From: Prochilodus magdalenae
Taxonomy: Eukaryota; Chordata; Actinopteri; Characiformes; Prochilodontidae
DNA: 64,000 bases
Direction of reading: 5' to 3'
Assembly: GCA_024036415.1 (NCBI GenBank)
Contig: JAMWET010000947.1
Coordinates: 680,001-744,000, forward strand
The notes under the pieces are model-generated. The model had not been told where the DNA came from, made no database searches, and saw only the letters and a program-made list of their open reading frames with translations. The first letter of the stretch is position 1. The number at the start of each line of letters is the position of its first letter. This document shows positions 39,350 to 48,822 of the stretch, piece after piece. The position numbers were made by a program, and so were the translations under genes.

Positions 39350-40317
39350 AAAGTATGGTATTTACATTGTAAAAACTGATTAAACACATCAAGTAAATTT
39401 CACACCTTTGTAAAACTTACAAAATCAGCTAATAGTATTATATTGATTAATATTCACATAATATAAGTCAATAAATCAATAAACCAGAGGATGCTACTCA
39501 CTCCTGTTACTTATACTCACGTCCCTGTTACCTCTTCATATTAATAACCAGTACTGAAAAGTAACAGGACTGGAGTTTTTGGGGGCACCTTACGAATTAT
39601 ACGCAACAACATGAGAAATATAGTCACCTAGTGTCCATGCTCCATAGCATGAGGGGCACTTAGCGACATTTCTAGGAATCTACCAAAAAATTTTATTTTT
39701 TAAAATACAACAAATAACATCAAGAAAGTAATTTAGTTAACAGGAAACTACGTTGAGATTGGCCTTCTCAATCATATTTCCAATATCCTCAGATATACAG
39801 AAAAGAAAAAACGATAGAACTTACTTTTGTCCGTACCATGGCTTTCAGTAGATCCAACTGATTGTACTTTGCCTGCGAAACATTGTGACTTTTTGGAATG
39901 TTCTCAAATTTTTTAGATGAGGGAATGTGTTAGGGTAACAGGACTGAATCAAAACCCCAGGGACACGACTAAAATGTGTATTATAATAAAATATTATCAA
40001 TTTCTTTCTAAAAAAAAAAATAGTCATGCATTAGATGGGATATGGAAATACACAACAATGCAAAAAAACAAAGATTTCTGAAGGATTTTAATAATTATAT
40101 ATTCATAGTAGTAAAGTGGATTTTTAGAGAGTTGGGTACCGAAGTAACACGTTGCTATTTTTCAGCTGTTCTAGGTTGTTTTTATTAATGTTTAGTCATT
40201 GATCTATCGTAAATTTGCAATTAGATCAAAGTGCAGGACACTTTGATCAATAATGAAATGTATTTTTTAATTAATTTTCATACATATTTATACTTATATT
40301 GTCCCAGGGACGGAAAA

Positions 40318-40341
40318 GGCACCCATTCGGTGGAATGGCCC
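40318..40341. repeat. Right terminal inverted repeat (24 bp)
   Basis: Exact inverted copy of 36687-36710, directly followed by ATAT. Because the transposase is on the minus strand, this is the 5' end of the element. Confidence 0.93.
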
Positions 40342-40436
40342 ATATACTTACGTGCAGATCCCCAAACTCTAATCCACAGCCATACTGTGAACTGTACCCT
40401 ACAATAGAGTATATCTGTCAATTTCGACTAAAGAAG

Positions 40437-40588
40437 TTAGGGTTAGGGTTAGGGTCTGCTATGGGAGGGTAACCCAGGGTTAGGGTTAGGGTCTGCTATG
40501 GGAGGGTAAGCCAGGGTTAGGGTTAGGGTCTGCTATGGGAGGGTAACCCAGGGTTAGGGTTAGGGTCTGCTATGGGAGGGTAAGACAG
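40437..40588. repeat. Minisatellite, four 37-bp units with TTAGGG
   Basis: Units start at 40440, 40477, 40514 and 40551. Each contains GGGTTAGGGTTAGGG, then TCTGCTATGGGAGGGTAA and a short variable tail (CCCA, GCCA, CCCA, GACA). Units 1 and 3 share the same tail. Two tandem vertebrate telomere hexamers lie in each unit. The array sits about 100 bp from the end of the 3.66-kb transposon and just before a SINE. Confidence 0.95.
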
Positions 40589-40619
40589 TGTTTCAGGCAG
40601 ACCAGTCAGAACTAAGACT

Positions 40620-40842
40620 GTGGTTGGTGTAGCTCAGTGGATAACACCACAACCTGCCAACTAGCAACCACCACATGTGTGAGACTGGGGTTCGAATCCC
40701 GGGCTGATTGATTAGGCTGTGCTACACCAATAACAGTCCTTTGGCAAGACTCTTAATACTACATTGGCCTACCTGTAATATGATTAACCTTGTAAGTCGC
40801 TCTAGATAAGAGTGTCAGCTAAATACTGTAAATGTACAAATG
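40620..40842 (+). mobile_element. tRNA-derived SINE with L2/UnaL2-type tail
   Basis: The head contains an A-box-like TAGCTCAGTGG (40630-40640) and a perfect B box GGTTCGAATCC (40689-40699), the internal RNA polymerase III promoter of tRNA-derived SINEs. The boxes are about 48 bp apart, wider than in most tRNAs. The body ends in TGTAAGTCGCTCTAGATAAG and CAGCTAAATACTGTAAATGT, the stem-loop tail shared by fish L2-type LINEs and the SINEs they mobilise. A second copy is at 42250-42461 on the minus strand. It is not a tRNA gene, since no cloverleaf closes. Confidence 0.85.
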
Positions 40843-41734
40843 ACTGTTTTCAGTAACAGATAGATTTCAGACAGGAGTGTTTTTATTGCATAGGTGACTC
40901 TCAGTTTAAGTTCTGGAGGTCTTTCTATACTGCAGCATTCTGCAGCATCAGACTAATACTCACAGACAGGACACTTCATTCTGTTCAGCTGCTGTGCCTC
41001 CGGGATCGGTTCTCACTCTCTGCCCCGAGTTTTGTTCCACTTCTCCTCAGTCATACATCAGTGACCACGTTGCCAAGATCAGAGAGTGACATTAACAGAG
41101 AGTGCCTGAAAGGGATGGTGGCAATTCCATGCAAATGTGAACCTTACCGTGAAAAATAAAGTGAGCAGAGGAACAAAATCACTTCAACCGTCCATTTAGA
41201 CCTCACTGTTTTTAATTGCTCTGCTCACATTTTCTACCAATTATACTACATCAGGGACCAAAGAGGGATACTGGGCATTGTGTAGAAGGGTAAGGGGGTC
41301 TGTGTGTGTGTGTCAGGCTGGGAACGAGGGAGATTTTTGAATTACAAGGTGTTCCTACTAAATTCTTATTGTTTTTTAAATTCCTATTCTAATACATAAC
41401 CAGAATTCCCCAGCTTTTCATTTCTAACATGCAATTTAAGACATAAATTACACCTTGCATATAATGAGCTACTTACAGCTATGTATTCATGAACATGTGC
41501 CAGCCAATTATTTCATAAAATAGCAGTATACAATATAGAAACCTTCATTTTATAAGTAACCTTTTGTTCAGTTAACAACCTATAATAATGTTAATTCACC
41601 TCAGCTTTATTAGTGTCATTCACTTTGTTAGGGCCAAGTCACGATCGCTTTCCCACACATTTATTTCTGCGTTTGACAGCTCTATTTTAAACAGTGACAT
41701 TTGAAGCTTGTAAGACATGCGTGTGACATATCCT
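40843..41734. other. Unique DNA, nothing recognised
   Basis: AT-rich, no repeat termini, no meaningful frame. Confidence 0.5.
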
Positions 41735-41945
41735 TTGCTTTGTGCAGAACTTTGCTTTGCCTCTCATTCGTTGGTCTCGCAGTGCAGTGGTGCCTGAACT
41801 CTGGAACAAGCTCCCACAGAGCCTTCATGGCATGTCCTCCATCTAAGCCTTCATATTGTCTAAGTTTCTGTTGGATGGCTGTCTTCTGTCATCCTAAGAC
41901 ACATGTTCATACCTGTACCTATGGATGCTAGCTGGATATTCTATA
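41735..41945 (+). mobile_element. Possible LINE ORF C-terminal remnant
   Basis: The stretch around 41775-41830 can be read in one frame as SAVVPELWNKLPQSLHGM, resembling the RSFS.AAP.LWNSLP.S.R block near the C-terminus of L2/CR1-type LINE proteins. It is preceded and followed by frame breaks. A short hit of this kind is only suggestive. Confidence 0.4.
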
Positions 41946-42249
41946 TTTTCAGTAAGAGTTTTTAGTTCTGAATGCTTCATCTGAGGTATGTATGTAGCTA
42001 GCTAGATAATTAGCAGTCACTCCAATTCTCAGCCAAGCTACAGCACCTTTGACGCGCTCACACTCGTGTGGTTTAAAGAAAAAAGCTGTATTTATGGGTC
42101 TTAAACTCTTTATGGTTGTACTGGGCTGGTCTAAATAAAAATCCAGGACTGACTTTAAGTTCCAATCCAGCGGGCATTCATGTGTTAGGTCTCTCCATTA
42201 GTCTACATATATCTGTTTATTCAGTTAACCTGCAAATATGAGCTTTAAG
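41946..42249. other. Unique DNA between LINE trace and SINE
   Basis: No feature recognised. Confidence 0.45.
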
Positions 42250-42461
42250 TACATATACATTTAGCTGACGCTCTTATCCAGAGCGACTTACAAGGTTATT
42301 CGTTTTACAAGTAGGCCAGTGTAGTGTTAGGAGTCTTGCCCAAGGACTCTTATTGGTGTGGTTCAGCATTTGCTACATAGAGTGGGATTCGAACCCAATC
42401 TCCCACATGGGGTGGTAGCTCTCTGCTGGGTAGTGGTGTTAACCACAGAGCCACACCAACC
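42250..42461 (-). mobile_element. tRNA-derived SINE with L2/UnaL2-type tail, minus strand
   Basis: Same family as 40620-40842. On the minus strand the head begins GGTTGGTGTGGCTCTGTGG (A box complement at 42443-42453), the B box complement GGATTCGAACC is at 42385-42395, and the tail complement runs from TAAGTCGCTCTGGATAAGAG (about 42290-42270) to TAAATGTATATG. The tail keeps the canonical CGCTCTGGATAAGAGCG stem that is partly decayed in the other copy. Confidence 0.87.
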
Positions 42462-43295
42462 GCAAGTAAATACGTGAAATGCATATCTTTGCTATCTGGT
42501 GATAAAAACCTAAAAATCTGCCTGTAAAAAATATCTGTCCATGCACATGGCTTAATGAAGGCTTCCCACTGAATACTGCAGCTATTCCTAAACTCTTTGC
42601 CAGGTCCAAACTACTTAATGCATATCCCTTATTCCTAAACATCTCTTAACTGTCAATGTTCATGTTTTTCCACTAGTAGCTACTTCCACTTTATTCACAC
42701 ACTGCAAGCAATACATGCATAAAACGTTTTTTTGTGAAGCTTGTTTCCAACAAACTGTTATTTACCTCAAACTTTAGTTATTTACTATAATAATATTTGA
42801 CATGTTTCCTTCTTTAATTTCATGTACAGTCAAATGGAAATGTTTGTGCACCCTGGGCATGTTCTGCTGAGCTTGCAGCACATTCTCTAAAGAGAACGCA
42901 CTTTTGCATTTGTTGAATTTAACATATTGACAAAAAGACTGCAGTTTAATTCAGTCGAGGCGTTCAACTGTAATGCCTCATTCAAAATCCAATAACTCTG
43001 TTTATTCTCTACCGCATGCACAAGATAACACCTCACAACAGGTATACAGGTCTACCTGTTTCCAAGCCATCCCCTGAGGTAACAGCACCTCATTATCTAC
43101 TTTGCTACCCCATGTCTTTCGATATGTCAAAGTCCTGCAAAGTTCCATTAGTTATTTTCACCTAGAATATCATCAGAACACATCATGTTGGTTTCCACAA
43201 CATTTCAGGCACTGATAAATAAGTTTCCTGTAAGCTGTATAGAAAAGGTTTTGGCAACAAATATTAATATTTTATTAGCCTACATTGGAAGAAGC
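42462..43295. other. Mostly unique DNA with one transposon end
   Basis: GTACAGTCAAATGGAAATG.. followed by TTTGTGCACCC at 42825-42853 matches the terminus of a widespread fish DNA-transposon family (ACAGTCAAA..GTTTG..CACCC). No partner end was found before 43295. Confidence 0.4.
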
Positions 43296-43375
43296 AACCT
43301 GGGGGCTGGTGTCCAGCACAGTTTGGTGAGTTTCCAGCCTGGTAATTAGAAGACGAGTTGAATCAGGTGTGCTTC
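43296..43375 (-). mobile_element. hAT-like MITE remnant
   Basis: The complement reads AAGCACACCTGATTCAACTC, then CTAATTACCAGG and GTGCTGGACACCAGCCCCCA, the same family as 8893-9033 in inverted orientation. Only the right part of the element is preserved. Confidence 0.5.
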
Positions 43376-43805
43376 AATATGTAAATCTCCAAACTCTCCA
43401 AGAATCTGGCTTGTGCACTTTGCTTGCCTAAGCCCACACATTTTTGGAAGAAAAATCCAAAGGATGTTTTCCTTATAAATCCTTTGGATGGAAATGTAGC
43501 TATTGTGGTGATACTTGATGAGTAGGAGGTGTTGGGGAACAGAGTGAGGAATCATAAGGGAGAGAAAAGATGGTGGAAGGTGGCGTGAGAATGAGGAAAG
43601 ATGGAAGGCTTGGGCAGATCATCCAAAAAACATCCCTACTCCCTTGGGCTGCGAGACACTTTCTACTGCGTCATGAAACAGAACAGAGCAGTGTGGCAGC
43701 ACTGCAGCTGGCACCCAGCCATGCCTGAAAACTCTTACACTCCCTCACTCAAACAACTGAAAACTGGGCTTCTGCTTTCTAAAGATCCTCTCTCACACAC
43801 ACACG

Positions 43806-43845
<40 letters not shown>

Positions 43846-44232
43846 TGAATCATTCACAGCACCTTTCTCCATGAACAGGGTTATGACACAATCACTGAGC
43901 TAACACATGTTCTATCACCTTCTGCTGAGACCACCCTGTCTCAAACACTCACACTCCCACTGTTTCAAGCTCACTCTTTTCATGCCATTCACTCTTCTCT
44001 CTCCATACTGCTGCGTGCCTGCGGATCAATGAGTGCATTTTTGCAGGACATTACAGCCCACGCAAATTAGATGCTAGCTTTCCCCACAGAGCAGGATTTC
44101 ATGTAGCAGAGTCGCTAACGCGGCTGCCTTTAACAGTCACTCAGTCTCAGAGCTGACATACATGTCTGTCATACTGTCTGTGTCTTTGTGTCTCTGAGAG
44201 CATACGGTCAGCAAAAACCTAAAATAACTGTC
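43376..44232. other. Unique DNA with a (CA)n/(CG)n run
   Basis: A CACACGCGCGCGCGCACAC run lies at 43793-43846, with strong Z-DNA potential. Reading frames across it are repeat-driven. Nothing else is recognised. Confidence 0.55.
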
Positions 44233-44290
44233 CTCCTCTCCCTCTCTCTCTCTTTCTTTCTCCCTCTCCCTCTCTCTCTCTTTTTTTTCC

Positions 44291-44324
<34 letters not shown>

Positions 44325-44669
44325 GCTTCTCCGTTCTTCTCTGCACTGTCTCTCATTCTCATTTTCTCTTCCTCAATATCTTTTTTTTAATTTTTGTTTA
44401 TCTATCTTTTCCTCTCACCCTTTCTCCTTCTTTTGGTGGTTTCTCTCCCTCTCTCTCTTTCTCTCTCCTTTCATTGCTCTGTTTCTATCTCCCAAATCAT
44501 CACTGTTTCTATCTACTCTCCTCCTCCCTCTCTCCTGCATTACCTATCTCTTCCTGCTTGTTTGTTTATCTTATCCTCTCTCTCCTATCGATTTCTCTCT
44601 TTCTCTCTGTGCCATTCTCCATCACCCCCTCTCTCTTCCTCCTTGTTTATCTCTATTCCTCTCTCTCTA

Positions 44670-44728
<59 letters not shown>

Positions 44729-44756
44729 TTATCGCTCTCTCTCTCTCTTCTTATGC
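44233..44756. repeat. Polypyrimidine tract, about 520 bp
   Basis: The plus strand is overwhelmingly C and T, with CTCT runs, TTCTTTCTC variants and a pure (CT)n block at 44670-44722. Three long Ser-Leu-Phe frames on the plus strand arise from it and are not proteins. It runs directly into a canonical splice-acceptor-like TTATGCAG. Confidence 0.93.
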
Positions 44757-44758
44757 AG

Positions 44759-44876
44759 GCACACTTCGTTGCCCCCTGCTTCCCTGCCCAGGAGAATCCT
44801 GATTATTCTGGGTCGAGTCTACACAGCACAGCTTCAGGAAGGGCTGAAGCACGTCAGCAGAAAGCTGGATTTGGAG
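44759..44876 (+). other. Candidate host exon, 118 bp, weak
   Basis: Preceded by a pyrimidine tract and TTATGCAG (AG at 44757-44758) and followed by GAG|GTGAGG (GT at 44877-44878), which are good acceptor and donor sites. In the frame starting at 44760 the 39 codons are open and end exactly on a codon boundary. They read through RRILIILGRVYTAQLQEG and LKHVSRKLDLE, which looks like a plausible helix. Starting phase would be 1. However, the acceptor's pyrimidine tract is a microsatellite, a second frame is also open, and I recognise no parent protein. Chance is a real possibility. Confidence 0.3.
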
Positions 44877-45522
44877 GTGAGGATGGACAGATCAGGTGGA
44901 TGGATGGGTAATTGGACCGAAAGTGTAACTGGAAAAGAGAGACATTAAGAGGCCAAGTTGTTGGGGAAATGAACAAATCAGCATCTAATATGAGAGTTCA
45001 AAATGGCTCTGTAAGATGAAGCACATTAGGAGGAGGTTATTACAGTCAGTGCGAGTCTGTTTCCATCTGTACACTCCGGAGAGACTGTGTATGTGTATTA
45101 TACTGGCGTCTCTTTCCTCTAACTAATATCCTGTTCTGAACGCTATTCCCCATGGTACGCTGTGCTCGACTGCTTCAGAATCAATCAGCTTAAACTTCTT
45201 CGATATTCACAGAAAGGGAGAGAGAGAGAGAGAGAGAGAGGGAAAGAGAGAGAGAGAGAGAGAAATACTGACTATGATATTCATAAATGCTCCTGCTCTC
45301 GCACAGGCTCACTCACCATCACTGCATGCATCCTATTTCCTCTGCTTTCCTAGAGAGTCAGCGATATGCAAATTCCTGTGTTTTTCGTTTCGTTTAACCA
45401 CGACAAAAATGTGCAAGTGAGCACATACAGCTGCCCTAATGTTCTGTCCCCTACTGCTGCATAAACAAAGGCCTCTGAGAACATCTTTCCATCAAAGCTT
45501 TAGTGAAGGTTAGAGCTCTTGA

Positions 45523-45560
<38 letters not shown>

Positions 45561-45654
45561 TATTTGTTTCTGTGAATTGTGGAGCCACTACATAAACTTC
45601 CACTCATTTGGAGACTTGACTCACCCAGAACTACTATTAGCCTAATTCCAAACC
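44877..45654. other. Unique DNA with two microsatellites
   Basis: (GA)n at 45217-45263 and (CA)n at 45525-45556. No gene is recognised. From about 45620 CCTAAC-like hexamers begin to appear. Confidence 0.55.
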
Positions 45655-47960
45655 TTACTTGAACGTTTCCCTAACCTTTACCTTTACCCTAATGCTGTTT
45701 TCACTCTTACCCTTACCCTAATCTTTACCTTACCCCAACCCTATCTAACCCTGACCCTTTCCTTAACCTTAAACTTAACCTTATCCTTACCCTCACCTTC
45801 ACTCTTACCATTACCCTTACCCTTACCCTTACCTTCACCCTTACCATTACCTTTACCCTTACCTTCACCCTTAACCTCACCCTTAACCTCACCCTTACCC
45901 TTACCCTTACCTTCACCCTTACCATTACCTTTACCCTTACCTTCACCCTTACCATTACCCTTACTCTTAACCTTCACCCTTACCATTACCCTTACTCTTA
46001 ACCTTCACCTTACCATTACCCTTACTCTTACTTTCACCCTTACCATTACCCTTACCCTTACCTTCACCCTTACCATTACCCTTACTCTTAACTTCAACCT
46101 TACCCCTATTTTCACCCTTACCATTACCCTTACCCTCACCTTCACCCTTACAATTACCCTTACCCTCAACTTCACCCTTACCATTACCCTTACTCTTACT
46201 TTCACCCTTACCATTACCCTTACCCTTACCTTCACCCTTACCATTACCCTTACTCTTAACTTCAACCTTACCCCTATTTTCACCCTTACCATTACCCTTA
46301 CCCTCACCTTCACCCTTACAATTACCCTTACCCTCACCTTCACCCTTACCATTACCCTTACTCTTAACTTCACCCTTACCCCTATTTTCACCCTTACCAT
46401 TACCCTTACCCTTATCTTCACCCTTACAATTACCCTTACCCTCAACTTCACCCTTACCATTACCCTTACTCTTAACCTTCACCTTACCATTACCCTTACC
46501 CTTACTTTCACCTTTACCATTACCCTTACCCTTACCCTTACCTTCACCCTTACCTTCACCCTTACCATTACCCTTACTCTTAACCTTCACCTTACCATTA
46601 CCCTTACCCTTACTTTCACCTTTACCATTACCCTTACCCTTACCCTTACCTTCACCCTTACCTTCACCCTTACCATTACCCTTACTCTTAACTTCACCCT
46701 TACCCCTATTTTCACCCTTACCATTACCCTTACCCTTACCTTCACCCTTACCATTACCCTTACTCTTAACTTCACCCTTACCCTTACCTTCACCCTTACC
46801 ATTACCCTTACCTTCACCCTTACCATAACCCTTACCCTTACTCTTAACTTCACCCTTACCCCTACTTTCACCCTTACCTTTACCCTTACTTTCACCCTTA
46901 CCCCTACTTTCACCCTTACCATTACCCTTACTTTCACCCTTACCATTACCCTTACTCTTAACTTCACCCTTACCCATATTTTCACCCTTACCATTACCCT
47001 TACCCTTACTTTTACCCTTACAATTACCCTTACCCTCAACTTCACCCTTACCATTACCCTCAACTTCACCCTTACCATTACCCCAACTTCACCCTTACCA
47101 TTACCCTTAACTTCACCCTTACCATTACCCTTAACTTCACCCTTACCTTCACTCTTACCATTACCCTTACTCTTAACCCTTAACTTCACCCTTACCCTTA
47201 CCATTACCATTACCCTTACCCTTACCCTTACTCTTCACCCTTACTCCTACTTTCACCCTTACCCGTACCTTAATCTTTACCTTACCCCAACCCAATCTAA
47301 CCCTAAGCCTTTCCCTAACCTTAAACTTAACCATATCCTTAACCTTAACTTCAACCTTACTATTACCTTTACCCTTAACTTCAACTTAACCCTTACCTTC
47401 ACCCTTACCATTACACTTACCCTTACCCTTACCTTCACCCTTACCATTACCCTTACTTTTAACTTCCCCTTTACCCTTACTTTCACCCTTACCAGTACCC
47501 TTATCTTTAACTTCTCCCCTACCATTAACCTTATCCTTACCTTAACTTTACTCTTACCATTACCTTCATCCTTTCCATTACCCTTACCCTTATCCCTTTA
47601 CCCTTAACTTTGCCCTTCATTACCTTTACCTTTAACTTACCCCTTACCCTTAACTTCACCCTTACAATTACTCTTACCTTAAACTTCCCCCTTACCCTTA
47701 ACTTCACCTTTGCCATTACCCATACCCTTAACCACCCTATCCCTTACTCTAACATTAATCCTTACCCAGATCCTAGCTTTATTTTACCCTTACCTTAACA
47801 TTACCCTCACCCATATCTAAACCCTACTCCCTACCCTAATCTTAACTTTACCCTTTACCTTAACAACACTATCCCCAACCTTATCCTAACATTAACCTCA
47901 CCCTTATCTTTGCCTTAACCATATTCTTACCCTTATCCTTACCCATACTCAACCCTGAGA
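45655..47960. repeat. 2.3-kb satellite of degenerate TTACCC hexamers
   Basis: The plus strand consists of hexamers TTACCC, TTACCA, TTCACC, TTACCT and TTAACT in phase, with recurrent higher-order strings such as TTCACCCTTACCATTACCC. The G-rich strand is GGGTAA, one base away from the vertebrate telomere repeat TTAGGG. Both margins are less regular. A distinctive marginal block (TAATCTTTACCTTACCCCAA, 45720) recurs at 47271, indicating an internal duplication of about 1.55 kb. Because six is a multiple of three, all frames stay open. The 336-residue Gly-Lys and the Val-Arg frames on the minus strand are products of the periodicity. Confidence 0.97.
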
Positions 47961-48708
47961 GTGGGAGAGTTATAGAACATCAGAGAAACATACAATGAAA
48001 GAGACGGAAATAGAGAGAGATTTATACAGAGAGAGAAACACAGTGTTAGAGGAGAGCTGTCACCAGCTGATTCATTTCAGGTATCACTCTGTGTCTGAGC
48101 GTGTGGTGTTGGTGTTTGTGAAAAAGAAAAGAGCAGGACCATATGTGTGTGTGTGGAGGGATGTGTGTGTGGGTGTGGTCCTTAGAAGGCAGATAAAGAA
48201 GGAGAGGTTGATGGATGGATGACTGTCTATATGATAAGCTTCATTTCTCTCTGCAGTAGGGCAGATATAGAAGGTGCACATTTGTCACCCGATGGTCCCT
48301 CCATTTTTTTTTCTAATCATGGACCTGGTGGGTGTCACTGGTCTCCCACTCAATTTCCTGTCACTCTATAAGCATGCCAGTGTCTCCCTTAGGCAGACGG
48401 TGGATACACAGTGACGCACTGCCGTTTACACACATCTATAATTCATCTCTACAGTAAATCCAAAACAAGCCTACAGAGATCAGAGCACACTCACATGCAG
48501 ACACACATGCAGCCTTGTTTTTATACAGTGTCAGGACACATATCCCACATGTACCATAAATATAGCACTACTTGCATAATAATAATAATTATGTGTGATT
48601 ATACATGTTAGATACATTGTTGCTGATATGACAAAATCTTGTGTCTCCAAAATAGCTATTTTCAGATGTAGGAAGAAACTCTCTTGATTTGTAAAGTTAA
48701 TGTAAAAT
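47961..48708. other. Unique DNA, nothing recognised
   Basis: Short frames only. A small TGTGTG run lies at about 48145-48180. Confidence 0.5.
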
Positions 48709-48822
48709 ACACACAAACACACACACACACACACGCTCACACACGCTCACACACACACGCACATATATACATACAGTATATATATACATATATTTATTTT
48801 CATATATATATATATATATATG
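48709..48822. repeat. (CA)n followed by (TA)n microsatellite
   Basis: CACACA with ACGCTCAC units to about 48763, then ATATATACATAC and TATATATA runs to 48822. Confidence 0.93.

Larger units (their letters stand above)
36687..40341 (-). mobile_element. 3.66-kb DNA transposon, DDE type, family not named
   Basis: Bounded by perfect 24-bp terminal inverted repeats (36687-36710 and 40318-40341) starting GGGCCATTCCACC. ATAT is present immediately outside both ends (36683-36686 and 40342-40345), consistent with a 4-bp target duplication, though ATAT is also self-complementary. The minus strand carries one transposase relic (37722-39349) with about 1 kb of noncoding DNA on each side. The noncoding parts hold repeated TAACAGG motifs. 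The ends are well preserved while the coding region has several frameshifts, so the copy is not autonomous. I recognise the protein type as one occurring in many uncharacterised fish and invertebrate proteins but cannot assign a named superfamily. Confidence 0.8.

Noticed and set aside
40440..40588. CRISPR-like array
   Set aside because: The 37-bp repeats are directly tandem, without spacers, in eukaryotic DNA. It is a minisatellite.
40620..40710. tRNA gene
   Set aside because: A and B boxes are present, but they are too far apart and no acceptor stem or cloverleaf closes. The downstream L2-type tail shows a SINE.
44188..44948. Three long Ser-Leu-Phe-rich plus-strand frames (up to 204 residues)
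   Set aside because: Encoded by the polypyrimidine tract. Only the last 118 bp, with splice-like borders, is kept, as a weak exon candidate.
45967..46977. 336-residue minus-strand open frame rich in Gly-Lys-Gly-Glu
   Set aside because: It is a by-product of the TTACCC hexamer array: the period is a multiple of three, so all frames stay open and give dipeptide repeats. The Val-Arg frames there arise the same way.
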